From assembly GCF_964204865.1 (NCBI RefSeq), contig NC_135252.1, positions 14,467,383 through 14,531,382 on the forward strand: 64,000 nt of DNA, read 5' to 3'. Shown here in pieces: positions 1 through 10,910 of this stretch (its first letter is position 1; every line of letters starts with the position of its first letter). This DNA is from Styela clava (Eukaryota; Chordata; Ascidiacea; Stolidobranchia; Styelidae). The notes beneath the pieces were generated by a model that saw only the letters and a program-made list of their open reading frames with translations, made no database searches and was not told the DNA's origin. The position numbers were made by a program, and so were the translations under genes.

Positions 1-635
1 TAAAAAACCTATATATATATATATATATATACATCGTTTCGGTAGCCAAAATTTTGTAATTTACGCAATTTTGAAATGTACTTGCGGTGTCATATTACAT
101 AACTTCCAAATCCCCCTTATAACGTCATAAGAAATTGGTTGTGACGCCATTGTTATAGTCGGAGATTCACAATCAGCATAACCTGAAATGTCTCATCGTA
201 CAAGTCCGGCCCCGATTCGAACTTTGGTTAGTTGCCACCGATCAAAGTATATTCCACATTATTGTATCAACGTACTTGTTTGGCCAAATTTTGGCGGTAA
301 GCGGGCCCCCTGGTATAACTGCTTTTGGATTCTAGTAGGCCCGTGAGCTATGTTTCATTAGTTTTCATGCATTTTTTACTCAAATCATCTTTCAGATATT
401 TCGGATAAACATCCCTGTTTAAATCTTATGACTTTGGGGCATGTACTGACTTAGCAATAAAGTTGCGCAATGACAGTAGAAGTCGAAATTTTTATTTTAT
501 TTCTTATAATATTTTTGAACGTATTATTCCAGCAGCATGTTCAGCTGCCAGAACGCAACATTTTGGCGTGAATACAGAAAAAAAAATTGCTTTAAAACAA
601 GCCCTTGTTTATAATTGATAAAAATCAAAACCCTA
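1..635 (-). mobile_element. Partial hAT-like non-autonomous element, second copy of the 40573-41540 element
   Basis: This stretch is a diverged reverse-orientation copy of the element at 40573-41540. Shared blocks include the segment around the motif TTTAAATCTTATGACTTTGG (about 420-437) and AAAACAAGCCCTTGTTT (595-610), as well as a GCAACRTTTTGGCG block (555-569). The right end closes with CCCTA at 635, matching the TAGGG-type terminus of the other copy. The other end lies outside the window. An (AT)n run sits at 11-32. No open reading frame of note is present. Confidence 0.6.
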
Positions 636-3143
636 CGCGCAAGGATGATATCGACGATTGTTACGGGTGATATGACTTCGTTGATTAGTTTTGAGGTTTG
701 GATCCAACACTTAAGACAATTGTGTTTATTTTTTAGTTATTTTTTTTAAATTAAATTCTTTTTTTGAATGTCTAATATTGCTAATCTAAGCCACAAACAT
801 CACATTTGCTATGTGAAGCTAGCTTCTTTACTTGCTAGATCGCATTCACTCAATTCGAAGTGGACACAACTGAGCACAAAATGATATAATTTTTGAATTT
901 TTTCGGAGGAATTACATCTTTTAGGATACTTGATCTGGTTTTAAGGGGCTGCACATAGTATTGCTTGAAACAGTTGATGATGGCAACGAATACATATGAT
1001 TTTCTCTAATATAATCGCAATTTCGTACATTTGAACGACGAAAATAGATCACAAAAGAATTAGTAAATGCATCTGGGAAAATAACCATACTAACAGATTT
1101 CTATTGAAACTTATCGATTTGTATTGAGATTGAATTATGCCAGTGTTTGATAAATTTTGATTTTTTGATAATATTTATTCATTTTTTTCAGTTTGTCGAT
1201 TCTGCTGGAAGCATTTTTGTCAGCCCGGAAGAGAATGGTCTATTTTCAAGTTGAAAACGCGTTCATTTTCTACAGCATGAATATAAATATTAGAGATATA
1301 ACTGATTTCCCGTATCAAGGGAAGGGTGCTTTATTTACCGAGCATTCATTATCTTCAATCGCGCTGCTTTGTTTTTTAAAGTGATGTAAGTCAACGGCAT
1401 TGTTCGACAAGAGTAGGCAAGATATATATATAATATGATCCTGCTGATAAATTACTTGATTCAACTATTGGAATAATAAACAAAATATATGTTTAAAAAA
1501 CGAACAAGTAACCTGTCGCTCAGAGCTGTATAAGTCGGGATAAGTCAAGAAAAGTACATACAATAAGTCTTTGAAAAACAAAAAAATTCAATGCAAGTTG
1601 CAAATATGGCATATAGATAGACACATGTTTTAGGAGTTTTGTTCTGTTAGTAAAAACTTTTTCAATAAAAAGAATCCCAATATTTTTATTTGTGAAAACC
1701 GTTGGTATAATTCTTGTCTAAAAATGCATGGCGATATAAAATCAGATTTTCATGACTTTGGGAAGTTTTTCAATTTTTCTGTTAATTTCATTAAACGAAA
1801 CTAAAATGGCTGCTCAATACTCAATCAACATAATAAGGAAAAACGGTTGACTGGCGTCCAAATTCGAAAGTTCTGATGCAAAACCACAGTACATCAATGC
1901 AGCTGGAATTCCTATACGGTATCTTGGGTGGTAATACTATCTAATATCATGGGGTGATAAGTCTTTTAAAACATATGATTCACCGTGAAGACGTACTTTT
2001 TCCGCAATTGACTTTTATCAATCTGCAATTGCGAAACTCACCCACTGCTAGAAGTTAAAAAAATTATTTGCAATAACAGCTTGTTTTCTTCGAGACATTC
2101 TCTAATAATGAATCATTTATATTCATCGAACACCCATATGAATCATTTGCTGACGGACGTTGGTCTTATGAACATCAGCTGGTTGTGATTTGTATCCTGA
2201 TATATGTGAATACGAACTTTTGGCATTGGTAATAGAATGGTTGTCAAGAATTGACTATCTTATGTATTAAATTTACTGTGTTGTATTCGATTCTTCAAAT
2301 AGGCTACTCAGCACGATTAATATGCTCAAACGCTGCTTGCATTATTTACTGCTCGCCCTTATTTTTACGTTGCTTGAAGAAGACGAATCCATAAAAATTT
2401 CGACACTGGCGGAAAGTTTGCTTGTATATCAGTATGTCTATATTTTTATTTCACTCGATATACTCAACACCAAATACCCAAATAACAGCACGATGATTAC
2501 TCACTCGACACGATCGTGGTAACGATTTTCCTGTCGAAGATAAATGTGACATCCACAAGTGACACGAAAGAACATCAAATATTCAATAAATTCATATTCT
2601 TTAATTGATCAATAATTTATGTGTATACATATCATGTATATCAAATTTTTTCGTTTTTGTTATTTATGGGAATAACATTTTATGACCCGTGGCCTCGTGT
2701 TTCGATTAATGATTACTAAAATTTGGCTTAGTCATATATTTAGTATTTTGGAATAAATATTCGAAAAATAGCAGCAACCAGAGTTAAATGTTTGAATGAC
2801 TTGAGCTAAATATTGAACAGGGAAAACTGATCATTTATTGTTCGCGACATCGTTTTGGTTATCCCTTTTGTAGTATAACATAAATGAGCAAGTTTTATAT
2901 ATGATAAATATAACAAGAGTCTGATGCTCAAATGCATGAACACGAAGATCAAAACAAAGTAGTATAGTTATGCAATCATTCACATCAGACGATCGGCACC
3001 GCAGTTTCCACGACTTCGCCTGACCATTACCACGAACGAGAACTCGCCACAAGGTACGCATTTTTTAATTCGGTAACGTCATTGCAGACGAAAAACAAAT
3101 CTCAGAGCCCGTTGAAATAAATAAAAGTAACATCGTTCGAGCG
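636..3143. other. Intergenic, no gene seen
   Basis: AT-rich sequence with only short chance reading frames and no splice-linked coding signal that I can support. It lies downstream (3') of the rhamnose gene and left of a hAT relic. Confidence 0.5.
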
Positions 3144-4501
3144 CAGTGCTCGTCAACCGGGTGTATAGTACACCCCAGGGTGTAACAAAAGTTTGAAGGG
3201 TGTTCCACACCGATAGGGTGTACCGTACCTAATCTTGAACGGGTACACACTAACACACGATATGCTAATTAAATGCGTCTAAACTTATGTATGGCATTTT
3301 CCTATTTTCGGTAATCTTCTTGTTTTAGGTATAGCGTCATAATATACTTTTGTAGCAGTTCGATACCTTTTTAACGATACATATATCAATAGGCTCTTGT
3401 CGTAAGATGTAAAAAAAACTAAACTACGAAAAGGGTGAGAAAAGTGATTTGGATTTTATTCGGTCTCATTCTAAGAAGCATATACTATTTACATAAATTT
3501 GCACAAAGACATGGAGGCAAATGAATTGAGGCTATTGTATTACGCCGAAGTGCGCTGGTTATCGAGAGGAAAAGTTTTGAAATGAGTTTTCTCTGCTGTG
3601 GAAAGATCTGTCTGTTTTTCGCTGGTTGCTATAGTTTGATTCGGGCTGTTAGTTTTCAAAATATCTTTTGGCTTGCAAATTGTCCTATCTAACAGCAATA
3701 TTTGAAATCAGAAATCACCTAAATTTATTGATGCAAGGGAAGAGATGCTATATTTTTAAAGCTAGTAGCAAGATTCCGACTTTTAAAATGAAATTGAAAT
3801 TGTGGCAGAATAATGTAGAAAATTGACATATTTTCAATTTTGAATGTCTGGGCTATTTGTGAATGGGAAATCGGAAACCCAAACATGGAAACCAAGTTGA
3901 GGTCAATTGTACGAAAACATCTTGATGTGCTACAGCTCAAATTGGGAGCCTGTTTTACGGTTGTTGAATATCATCATCTTGGTTCTCTAATATGGGCCAT
4001 TCAGCCATTCGCAAGTGCAGAGGTTGCTCCTGTCTATCTTACTGGCGAACTGCTCGAATTACGATCAGATCCGGTAAAAAAATGCAGAGTTTAAAAGATA
4101 AAAAAAAAACTACAACGATTTGGGCAGAACTACCATAAAAGTTCCCGAGTATCGCAATCGCTTGCACAAAATGAATGAATTCCTTACGAATGACATACCT
4201 TCACAAACAAGGATTTTTTTGGAATCCAGGAAATTTAACCACCGACACTAATACACTGATGAGAGGGTCACTGGAAACAAGATTATAACCTCGCTCTGCA
4301 CGACTGGATGATTGAATCCAAGAGCAACGTTCACATTAACTAAATAATAAACTATTGCATCGACATAAAAACATATTTGTATATATATATAACTTCTAAA
4401 CATTATTTACGTGTTAAAAATGTAGGATGAGCGGGATGTACCAGATTTTGAGGAAGGGTTCAAAGGGTGTATACCACTCCAAATAAAGTTGGCGAGCACT
4501 G
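3144..4501 (+). mobile_element. hAT element relic, internally deleted, ZBED5/Charlie-like transposase remnants
   Basis: Terminal inverted repeats CAGTGCTCGTCAAC (3144) and, at the right end, the complement of CAGTGCTCGCCAAC (ending 4501). They are flanked by an 8-bp target duplication with one mismatch (TTCGAGCG at 3136-3143, TTCTAGCG at 4502-4509). Inside, on the plus strand, are decayed transposase pieces. Near 3525-3580 a frame reads RLLYYAEVRWLSRGKVL, a hallmark segment of ZBED5/SCAND3-type domesticated and hAT transposases. Near 3990-4075 a frame reads QPFASAEVAPVYLTGELLEL, matching the segment that precedes the hAT dimerisation region. Stops and frame changes show it is dead. Confidence 0.75.
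3520..4095 (+). pseudogene. Decayed hAT transposase fragment (ZBED5/SCAND3-like)
   Basis: Coding remnants of the relic at 3144-4501. They run in the plus direction with several in-frame stops, for example after the RGKVLK segment near 3580 and within the KLKLWQNNVEN segment near 3815. The order of pieces (EVRWLSRGK block, KLKLW block, then an LxxELLELRSD block) matches the C-terminal half of this transposase type, from my knowledge of the family. No catalytic N-terminal half or BED finger is visible, so only the tail survives. Confidence 0.55.
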
Positions 4502-4509
4502 TTCTAGCG

Positions 4510-4647
4510 ACAATACATACTTCAACCACTGAAAATTTCAAACCGAGCAGTTGAAGAGCAAAGGGATTTTCACACAACAAAAACAGGAATTCTAACAACA
4601 ACAGCAACATAACAACTAAACGATCTGCATGTCCGCTTCGTGTCCAA
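4510..4647 (+). repeat. Fragment of the ~0.42-kb dispersed repeat (third copy)
   Basis: Contains AACCACTGAAAATTTCAAA and an AACAACAACA-rich stretch, and ends in CGTGTCCAA. This is the same order as in the full copies at 48011-48433 (same orientation) and 36792-37218 (opposite orientation). It starts immediately beside the target duplication of the hAT relic. Confidence 0.55.
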
Positions 4648-4891
4648 TATTATCGTAAGATTGATTTAGAAGCAACAAGATAACTGGAAATAGCGGGAAC
4701 ATATATCTTGAAAATGGAAAAGGCTTGATAGTCTTTGCCACACATTTGAAACTACGAACTAAACGCCATACTCTCATTTAGAATTTACTTTTTACGCATA
4801 AATTACAAATACTTTGATTATATATTATATTGTATTTATCAATATTCGGATACGCCAATCTCAATATTCACGGTACCCTGTATTCGTGTTT

Positions 4892-7800
4892 TCATTTGGA
4901 ATATTTTTGTTTGATTTTGTTACAAAATTCTTCTTCCATATCCATCCAATCTCTTACAGCCTCCTCAGTTGAACGGCTTTTAAAATTAGGAAGAAGTTTT
5001 CTAGAAAAAAATAGGAAACGTTATTTTATTTTAGAACATTTGTTTAACCGTTCAAGGTTAACTCATATACGTCCATTTCATAGTAGTAAGAAAATTAAAA
5101 AAAGACTTTTCCAAATGCTATAAAAAAAATCCTAAATTATACCACGAAGACCGACATTGTGTGAAGAAAAACACATATGCATATCTGTTATCGGTTGTCA
5201 TTAAAGACCATCGTATCTGAAAAAAGAAACTCCAATATTTCGATATTGATGCAGTTGTCAATTTTCAAGAGCAACAATTTTTCTTCAAGAAGTTGTTCCA
5301 TCAATTTTGTGGAAAAGGCAAAATATATTGAAGAAGACTAATTTTATGGAATAATTATGTTTCTGAAACCCCATAATGGAGTAAAGTGGACGCAACACTT
5401 TTCGCGATACCAATCAACAATAGTATATCTACATAAACAACTTGAAACACTCTCTGGTAATCGAGAGAATGGAAAACATTAAAAAAACTTAGAACATACT
5501 TTCTCTTGTCAGACGACATGGCAGAGTATTCAGGTTGATATTTGTTTCTTTCTCTTGTTTTTATTAAGTTGGGATCGAAACCCATAACAACTGTGACCTT
5601 TTGGAAATAGTCGAGTAAAGACCCAATTTCGTCTCCACACCCATGAATTATTCCCTTTGCGTCATTCTTTATCAATTCTATGACAATTTTGGCCAAATCT
5701 TTTACGTATGTTGGTGATCGTGTCTGCAAAGAAATAAAGTTTTAAAATAATATTACTCAAGGCACGAAAGAGGGTTTTTGGTGGTTTTTCACTGTTTTTG
5801 CAAGATTTTTTTTTTGGTGGTTTTTCACGGGTTTAGAAATAAACTCATACAAACTGTGAACAAGCAACGGTTATGGAATAAAATCAGTTGAAATTATACA
5901 TTTTTAAAATAACGGAGGGTTGATTTTGAGACAGATTCACTAGTGAGCAACTGGAAAATTTTGAGAATATAAATGTTATTCCGAATCGTAATGGGGCAAA
6001 GACGATTATTCTAAATTCTAAAACATTCACAAATTGTAATCGGACTGTATCAATATTTCAATGTGGGATATTTCATGTTGGCCTCAAATTTCAGGATAAT
6101 AGTTATTAATCCACGGCAAGTTATTCCATGCATTGTCATTGAAACCCTTGAATTATGTAATGACGGCAATATTAAAGCAAGTAAATAGGATTTTTATGTT
6201 AAAAAATCCCTTGCAATGGCACCACTTTATTGAGGAGTTCAATGACATGAAAAATTACTACTGTCAACACGAAAAAATAAATTTTGGTGTCATCTGCTAT
6301 CACATGGAGAAGTGGATCACTTTCAGGAAATTTGAATTTCTAGTTAAATAATGACGTTATCAGCAACAGAATAAACAAGAGTTGGCTCGAATAAACGGAG
6401 ATATATATTAGACCCTTGTGACACAAAGTAATTTCACAATGAGATTTTTAATTCTAAACGTTTTCTCAAAAATATAGGATTTGGATTCAATGAACAGAAG
6501 TATTATGACCCAGCTGCTCAATGTTTTTTAGTGTTGATAATCTTTATACAAATTTTGATCGTTTGCCTTTCTCATCGGTCACCGCAGTAGAACCTTGTTA
6601 AACCATGGAGCAATATCATAGACAAGGGGTGTGCAGCCTTTAATACAGGAGGGCCAGATACAAATAACTTTGTAAAACCGCGGGCCGCATATTTTTTCAG
6701 CATAGGCTTTCTGTTAGTTTCGGCTACAAAATTTTGGTTATTGATCTTGTGACATGCGTTGTTCGCTTCGCACAAGCTAGCTGTTAGGGCATTGTGACGT
6801 CATAGACGTGGATAATAAATTGGACTCCGGTATAGGCTTTGCAACTCGAAGAGATTGGAATCACTTGAACGTATCAGATTAAGCTAAATTGAAAACTCGT
6901 TTTGCGGGCTGAACATCATTCAAAATTGGCACTTCTTCACGGACCGCACAATTTTTTTACTTGCGGGCCGCAGGCTGCACACCCCTGTTGTTGACCGTTG
7001 CATATTGATAAAACCTTGTCAATTTTAGAATTAAGGTACCTCATCAAATTTGTCCTGGTACCAATATTTGTTATTTAAATTAGGCTCGATATGTGGCAAA
7101 GAAAAATTATTTACCGCTTCTGGAACAAAGAATTCTTTTCCACTCATTAGATATTCATACAAGGTATAGAAAGCGCCAAACTGTCGGTGATCTTTCCCGT
7201 TTACCGTCGTTGTTCTTACAATCAATGCATCACCGTTAGTGGCATCAATGATTTGCTTTTCCATTTCATATTTATTTTTACCGTATGCAGAAAAAGGGTT
7301 CGCAACATCTGCTTCGTTGTAGGGACCATCTTTAATACCTATTAAGCAAATTTCAGTTTTTTTTGTCAGTGATGTCGGCTCTACATGAAAATAAATGCAA
7401 CCATATGAAAAATTCGTGTTTTTCTCATTTATCAGAATTGGTAAGTATAACAATAGCTTATTTGCGTAGAAGTAGTTTGTCTATTAAAGTTCAATTATTG
7501 GTGAAATAGCAAGCTCATTCTTAGCAGCCAGTACAATGATCCAGGTTGTTATCTTCATATGTATATATCATACCTCTTTTGCCATCGAAAACATAGTCAG
7601 TAGAAATGGCTACAACTTTGATTCCTCTTCTTTTTGCACATTTGGCTATGTTTACTGGCCCTTTGATCATAACTTCAGCGGATTTATCAGGTTCAATATC
7701 GCACTGACCCACGTTTGTCCACGATCCACATATTATAACCACTTGAGGGCAGCAAATATCTAGTACATCGTCGGCGTGATCCTGATCCCTGGGATGTCAA

Positions 7801-8736
7801 AGAAAAAATTCTAATTGCAAAAGCTAATAACATATTGAAGACATGGTTTGATTGTCTGAAGTTCTGAACTACATCGTTTTACTCCCTATTTATGAATTTG
7901 ATAAAGTCTGTAAGCACTTATTCTATCGCAGGCATACAGGGTGAGCCATTGCTGACTCGGCTCCATCAAAATCAGTCACACTCTTGACTGTACAGGTAAA
8001 GTCAGTTTTTACTTACATAAAAACACGTCAAGTAAAACATGTGTATAAATTCAAACTCTAAATCCCCCCATTTGGATCTGCTGCCCCTTATACAGCGTGC
8101 TGCAGGGGAGGATGCCCCCGTGGCCCTCACCGGTATGCATGACATACCACCAAAATTTTGACATTTTTAGTTTAAATATGCATAGAAACTATTTAAAATT
8201 TGAACGCCATTATAGCGGTTTTCTACTTTTTCCCTTTATTTGCTTGTTTCGAATATTCATTTTGACGAGCATACCTAAATTGATGATGAAACTTTTAAAT
8301 TAAAATGTAATTGGACTCGCCATGTAATTTAGAACAACTTTACGTACTTTCCAGCTAGTTCCAAGTCGTACTTCATAGAACCTTTAGATACTCTGTGTTC
8401 AAAGTGTGTTTTCAATGTAATCATGTCTTCACAATTCTCATCAACATATGAACATATGGCACTTCCAACTGTAAAATATATAAGTTTGTTTTATCCCTGA
8501 TATGCTGAGATTGAGCATTTTGAACTATATTTCGCCTAAAATCAGAAACAAGGCTAACGAGCTTAAAATTATTTTAAAACGATTAATCTGTTAATAACTA
8601 ATTAAAATGGGTCTCAAACTGGGCTCAAAGTCAACTTGAGATTTAAAATGAGGAAAGTTGCGAGAGCAATGGCCACAAAGACCTTGTCAACGTATTTTTT
8701 GGGAAATTTAACTTAGCCCTACAGATTTTTGTTAGG

Positions 8737-8770
<34 letters not shown>

Positions 8771-10678
8771 CTATTTCAAACCAAACTTCGTTCAATGCAG
8801 TCAATGAGAATGTTGCTCACGTTTTCCTGAGGCTCCGATAACCAGGATCCGTTTTCTATTTGATTTAAATTTAATTGGATCAAGTTGCAAATCTACTGCC
8901 TTTGCATCCTTTTCTGAAATTATGACGTCATCGCATGTTGGTAGCTGAATGCAGAGAACAGGGTCTTTCCACGATATTGTCCTATCAGACACTGGGTTGA
9001 ATGTACCACCCTGTTCAAATTTTGCATGAATAAATATTAGGTTTTAGATTCTTCATTTTCATTTGCAGTGGCATGTTCAATTTATAAAGTTTTTTGGTGC
9101 TCCCGAAGTATGCGAACCAAGATGGCGGACATCGGAACGTAACATGGGTAACAGGTTAGGGTTAGGCGATAATTTTTTTCCAATTTTCCTTATTTTAGTC
9201 CTATTATCAGCTCGAAGACTAGCCAAGAGCCTCCCGTAGTATTTATACCTAAAATTATGGCCTAACCCTAACCTAGTGCACATATTACATTCCGATGTCC
9301 GCCATCTTGGTTCGCATACTTCGGGAGCCCCAGTTTTTTTTTCAAGCAAATCACCTGAGCATACACCATAATAGAATTGTCTTTAGTTGCATAGAATGCA
9401 TGAGCACATCCTGCGGGTACAAATACTTGCTTATGGTTTTCAGCCGTCAGTCTTACTCGAACCCATCTGAAAAAATATAGGGCACATTCCCATCAGAAAT
9501 TCCAAATTTTTGAGGTTAGACAATCAAAAATAAAGAGGCGCAATTATTGAGCTTCCAGTAGTATCAAATATTGTTTCAAGTCAAGTAGGCACTTTTGAAC
9601 TGCCTGAGGATAAATTTTCACAAGCAAAAAAAACATCCTTCTCCAATACACGAATAGCATAGCCGATAAGCCGATATCGGCTTTTTTCACTGCATGATTA
9701 AACGCCCTTTAGAATGTAGCAGATTGCAACGTTGCTGAGATTGCAACGTCATCTGTTGCGTATAAATGTTTTATGTTCTCACTACAGCACAGTGTAAACG
9801 TGCGTTATAAATTAAAATAGTATTACTCCGTGCCCTAATTGTAATTACATGAACTCGAAACAGGCAAATCCGGTCATCCGCATCTACAATTTTACATTGA
9901 TATTCATTTCTGCTTTTTCGCCTTATGACTATAAGCCGTCATAGGAATTTGTAGGAGTAAAAAATTGAACTTTTACTTTAGAAATATGCAAAGGAGTAAA
10001 TGAGAGCATAAAGGTTTACGTTATGACATAATATACATTTTTTCCTGTTAACCAAAATCAATCGGTATCACCACTATAATGCTATAAGTTTGTTAAAAGC
10101 CGTCGACAAAGGGCTGTCGAACATATTTGTTTGAGGTACATTTACGCTCTCTCTCTCTTAAGACTACTTTGGGACGGCACTCACTTCAAATACGTAGAAG
10201 AGTCTTCGCGGACATCAGCAATGATATCGTAAACTTCTCCAGATACACACGTTACAAGCTTGTAGTACGGTGAACAATGTAGACCTGTAGATAAAACAAT
10301 TTTAAATGATCCTGCAGAGTAGTATTACAAACAATAAAACAAAGATTTAAGATTGGACAGAGGATTTAATCAGCAGTAGGAGCAATGGAGCTGAACGAGT
10401 ATACGTATATTTTGGAAATAAAAAATATTTTGTAATGTGGATGAGGAACAAAAAAAACGATCTAGGAAAGATAACACAAAGAAAATGGTAGCACCTCTGA
10501 AAACATTTGCATGTGAGTGCGAGGTCGATAATTGTTGTATTTTTGTAATGGGAATCTCTTCAGGGTACTTTGTCACGTTGTATAGTTCTTCGAAATAACC
10601 TCGGTGATCTTTATATTGTGGGAATTCGATAACATAAGCGCCTTCCACGAATAATGGAGTAACTTTGATTTGAGACAT
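4892..10678 (-). CDS. Bifunctional nucleotide 4-keto-rhamnose 3,5-epimerase / 4-keto reductase (RmlC-RmlD fusion)
   Basis: Nine exons (transcript order): 10678-10495, 10284-10185, 9466-9355, 9010-8821, 8468-8348, 7788-7574, 7338-7040, 5723-5500, 5000-4892. All junctions are GT-AG, phases join without a stop, and the product is 517 residues. Residues 1 to about 175 are an RmlC-type cupin epimerase: DHRGYFEELYN, the RGLHC box with the catalytic-type His at residue 64, KLVTCVSGEVYDIIADVRED, and PAGCAHAFY. A linker leads to an extended SDR reductase: Rossmann motif GASGKLG (191-197), STDYVFDG, and the active-site YxxxK (Tyr326, Lys330). Together these convert a 4-keto-6-deoxyglucose nucleotide to the L-rhamnose nucleotide, presumably in the cytosol. 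No dehydratase is present here. Whether the carrier is dTDP or UDP cannot be read. The start is the first ATG, at 10678. The short C-terminal exon 9 is chosen on phase and coding look. Confidence 0.88.
6624..6987. mobile_element. hAT-type MITE in intron 7 of the rhamnose gene
   Basis: 364 bp bounded by inverted AGGGGTGTGCAGCC termini. The left terminus carries a changed first base; the right end reads GGCTGCACACCCCTG. Subterminal GGCCCGCGG-like tracts (near 6678 and 6963) are typical of this hAT end type. The candidate 8-bp duplications (TCATAGAC, TTGTTGAC) agree at only 5 of 8 positions, so insertion is old or the edge is slightly off. It is non-coding. Confidence 0.65.
8741..8768. repeat. 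(AT)n microsatellite
   Basis: Uninterrupted AT dinucleotide run of about 28 bp in intron 4 of the rhamnose gene. Confidence 0.9.
9096..9331. mobile_element. Foldback MITE with GGTGCTCCCGAAGTATG termini in intron 3 of the rhamnose gene
   Basis: 236-bp element with nearly perfect inverted arms of about 38 bp (left GGTGCTCCCGAAGTATGCG, right end the complement of GGGGCTCCCGAAGTATGCG). It is flanked by a perfect 8-bp target duplication AGTTTTTT (9088-9095 and 9332-9339). The inner part carries telomere-like TTAGGG/CCCTAA stretches at about 9154-9166 and 9261-9275, also in inverted orientation. It is non-coding. A smaller relative lies at 44066-44163. Confidence 0.85.
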
Positions 10679-10757
10679 CCTAACAGTATCCCTGTTGACT
10701 AGCAAAATATATCAGATGAAAAAAATAATTTATAAATTTAGTAAGAAAATTATGTTC

Positions 10758-10910
10758 AATTACACCAGAAGTTGTAATCACAGACTAATTAGAATCACAA
10801 TCACCAGAAATTGTAATCACAGACTAATTAGAATCACAATCACCGGAAGTTGTAATCACAAACTAATTAATATCACAATTACCAAATGTTTTAATCACAG
10901 ACTGGTCAAT
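10758..10910. repeat. 39-bp minisatellite, about four units
   Basis: Four direct repeats of a 39-bp unit beginning CACCAGAAGTTGTAATCACA, with units 1 and 2 almost identical and units 3-4 more diverged. It lies just upstream (5') of the start codon of the rhamnose gene. The unit is a multiple of three and stays open in one frame (13-residue period with CNHRLIRITI), but there is no other sign that it encodes protein. Confidence 0.85.

Noticed and set aside
9154-9275. Interstitial telomere
   Set aside because: The TTAGGG-like stretches are short, inverted and lie inside a MITE with its own 8-bp duplication; there is no extended array.
4892-10678. Bacterial contamination as the source of the rhamnose gene
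   Set aside because: Nine exons with GT-AG introns and matched phases, plus a MITE with a target duplication in one intron, show it is part of the nuclear genome.
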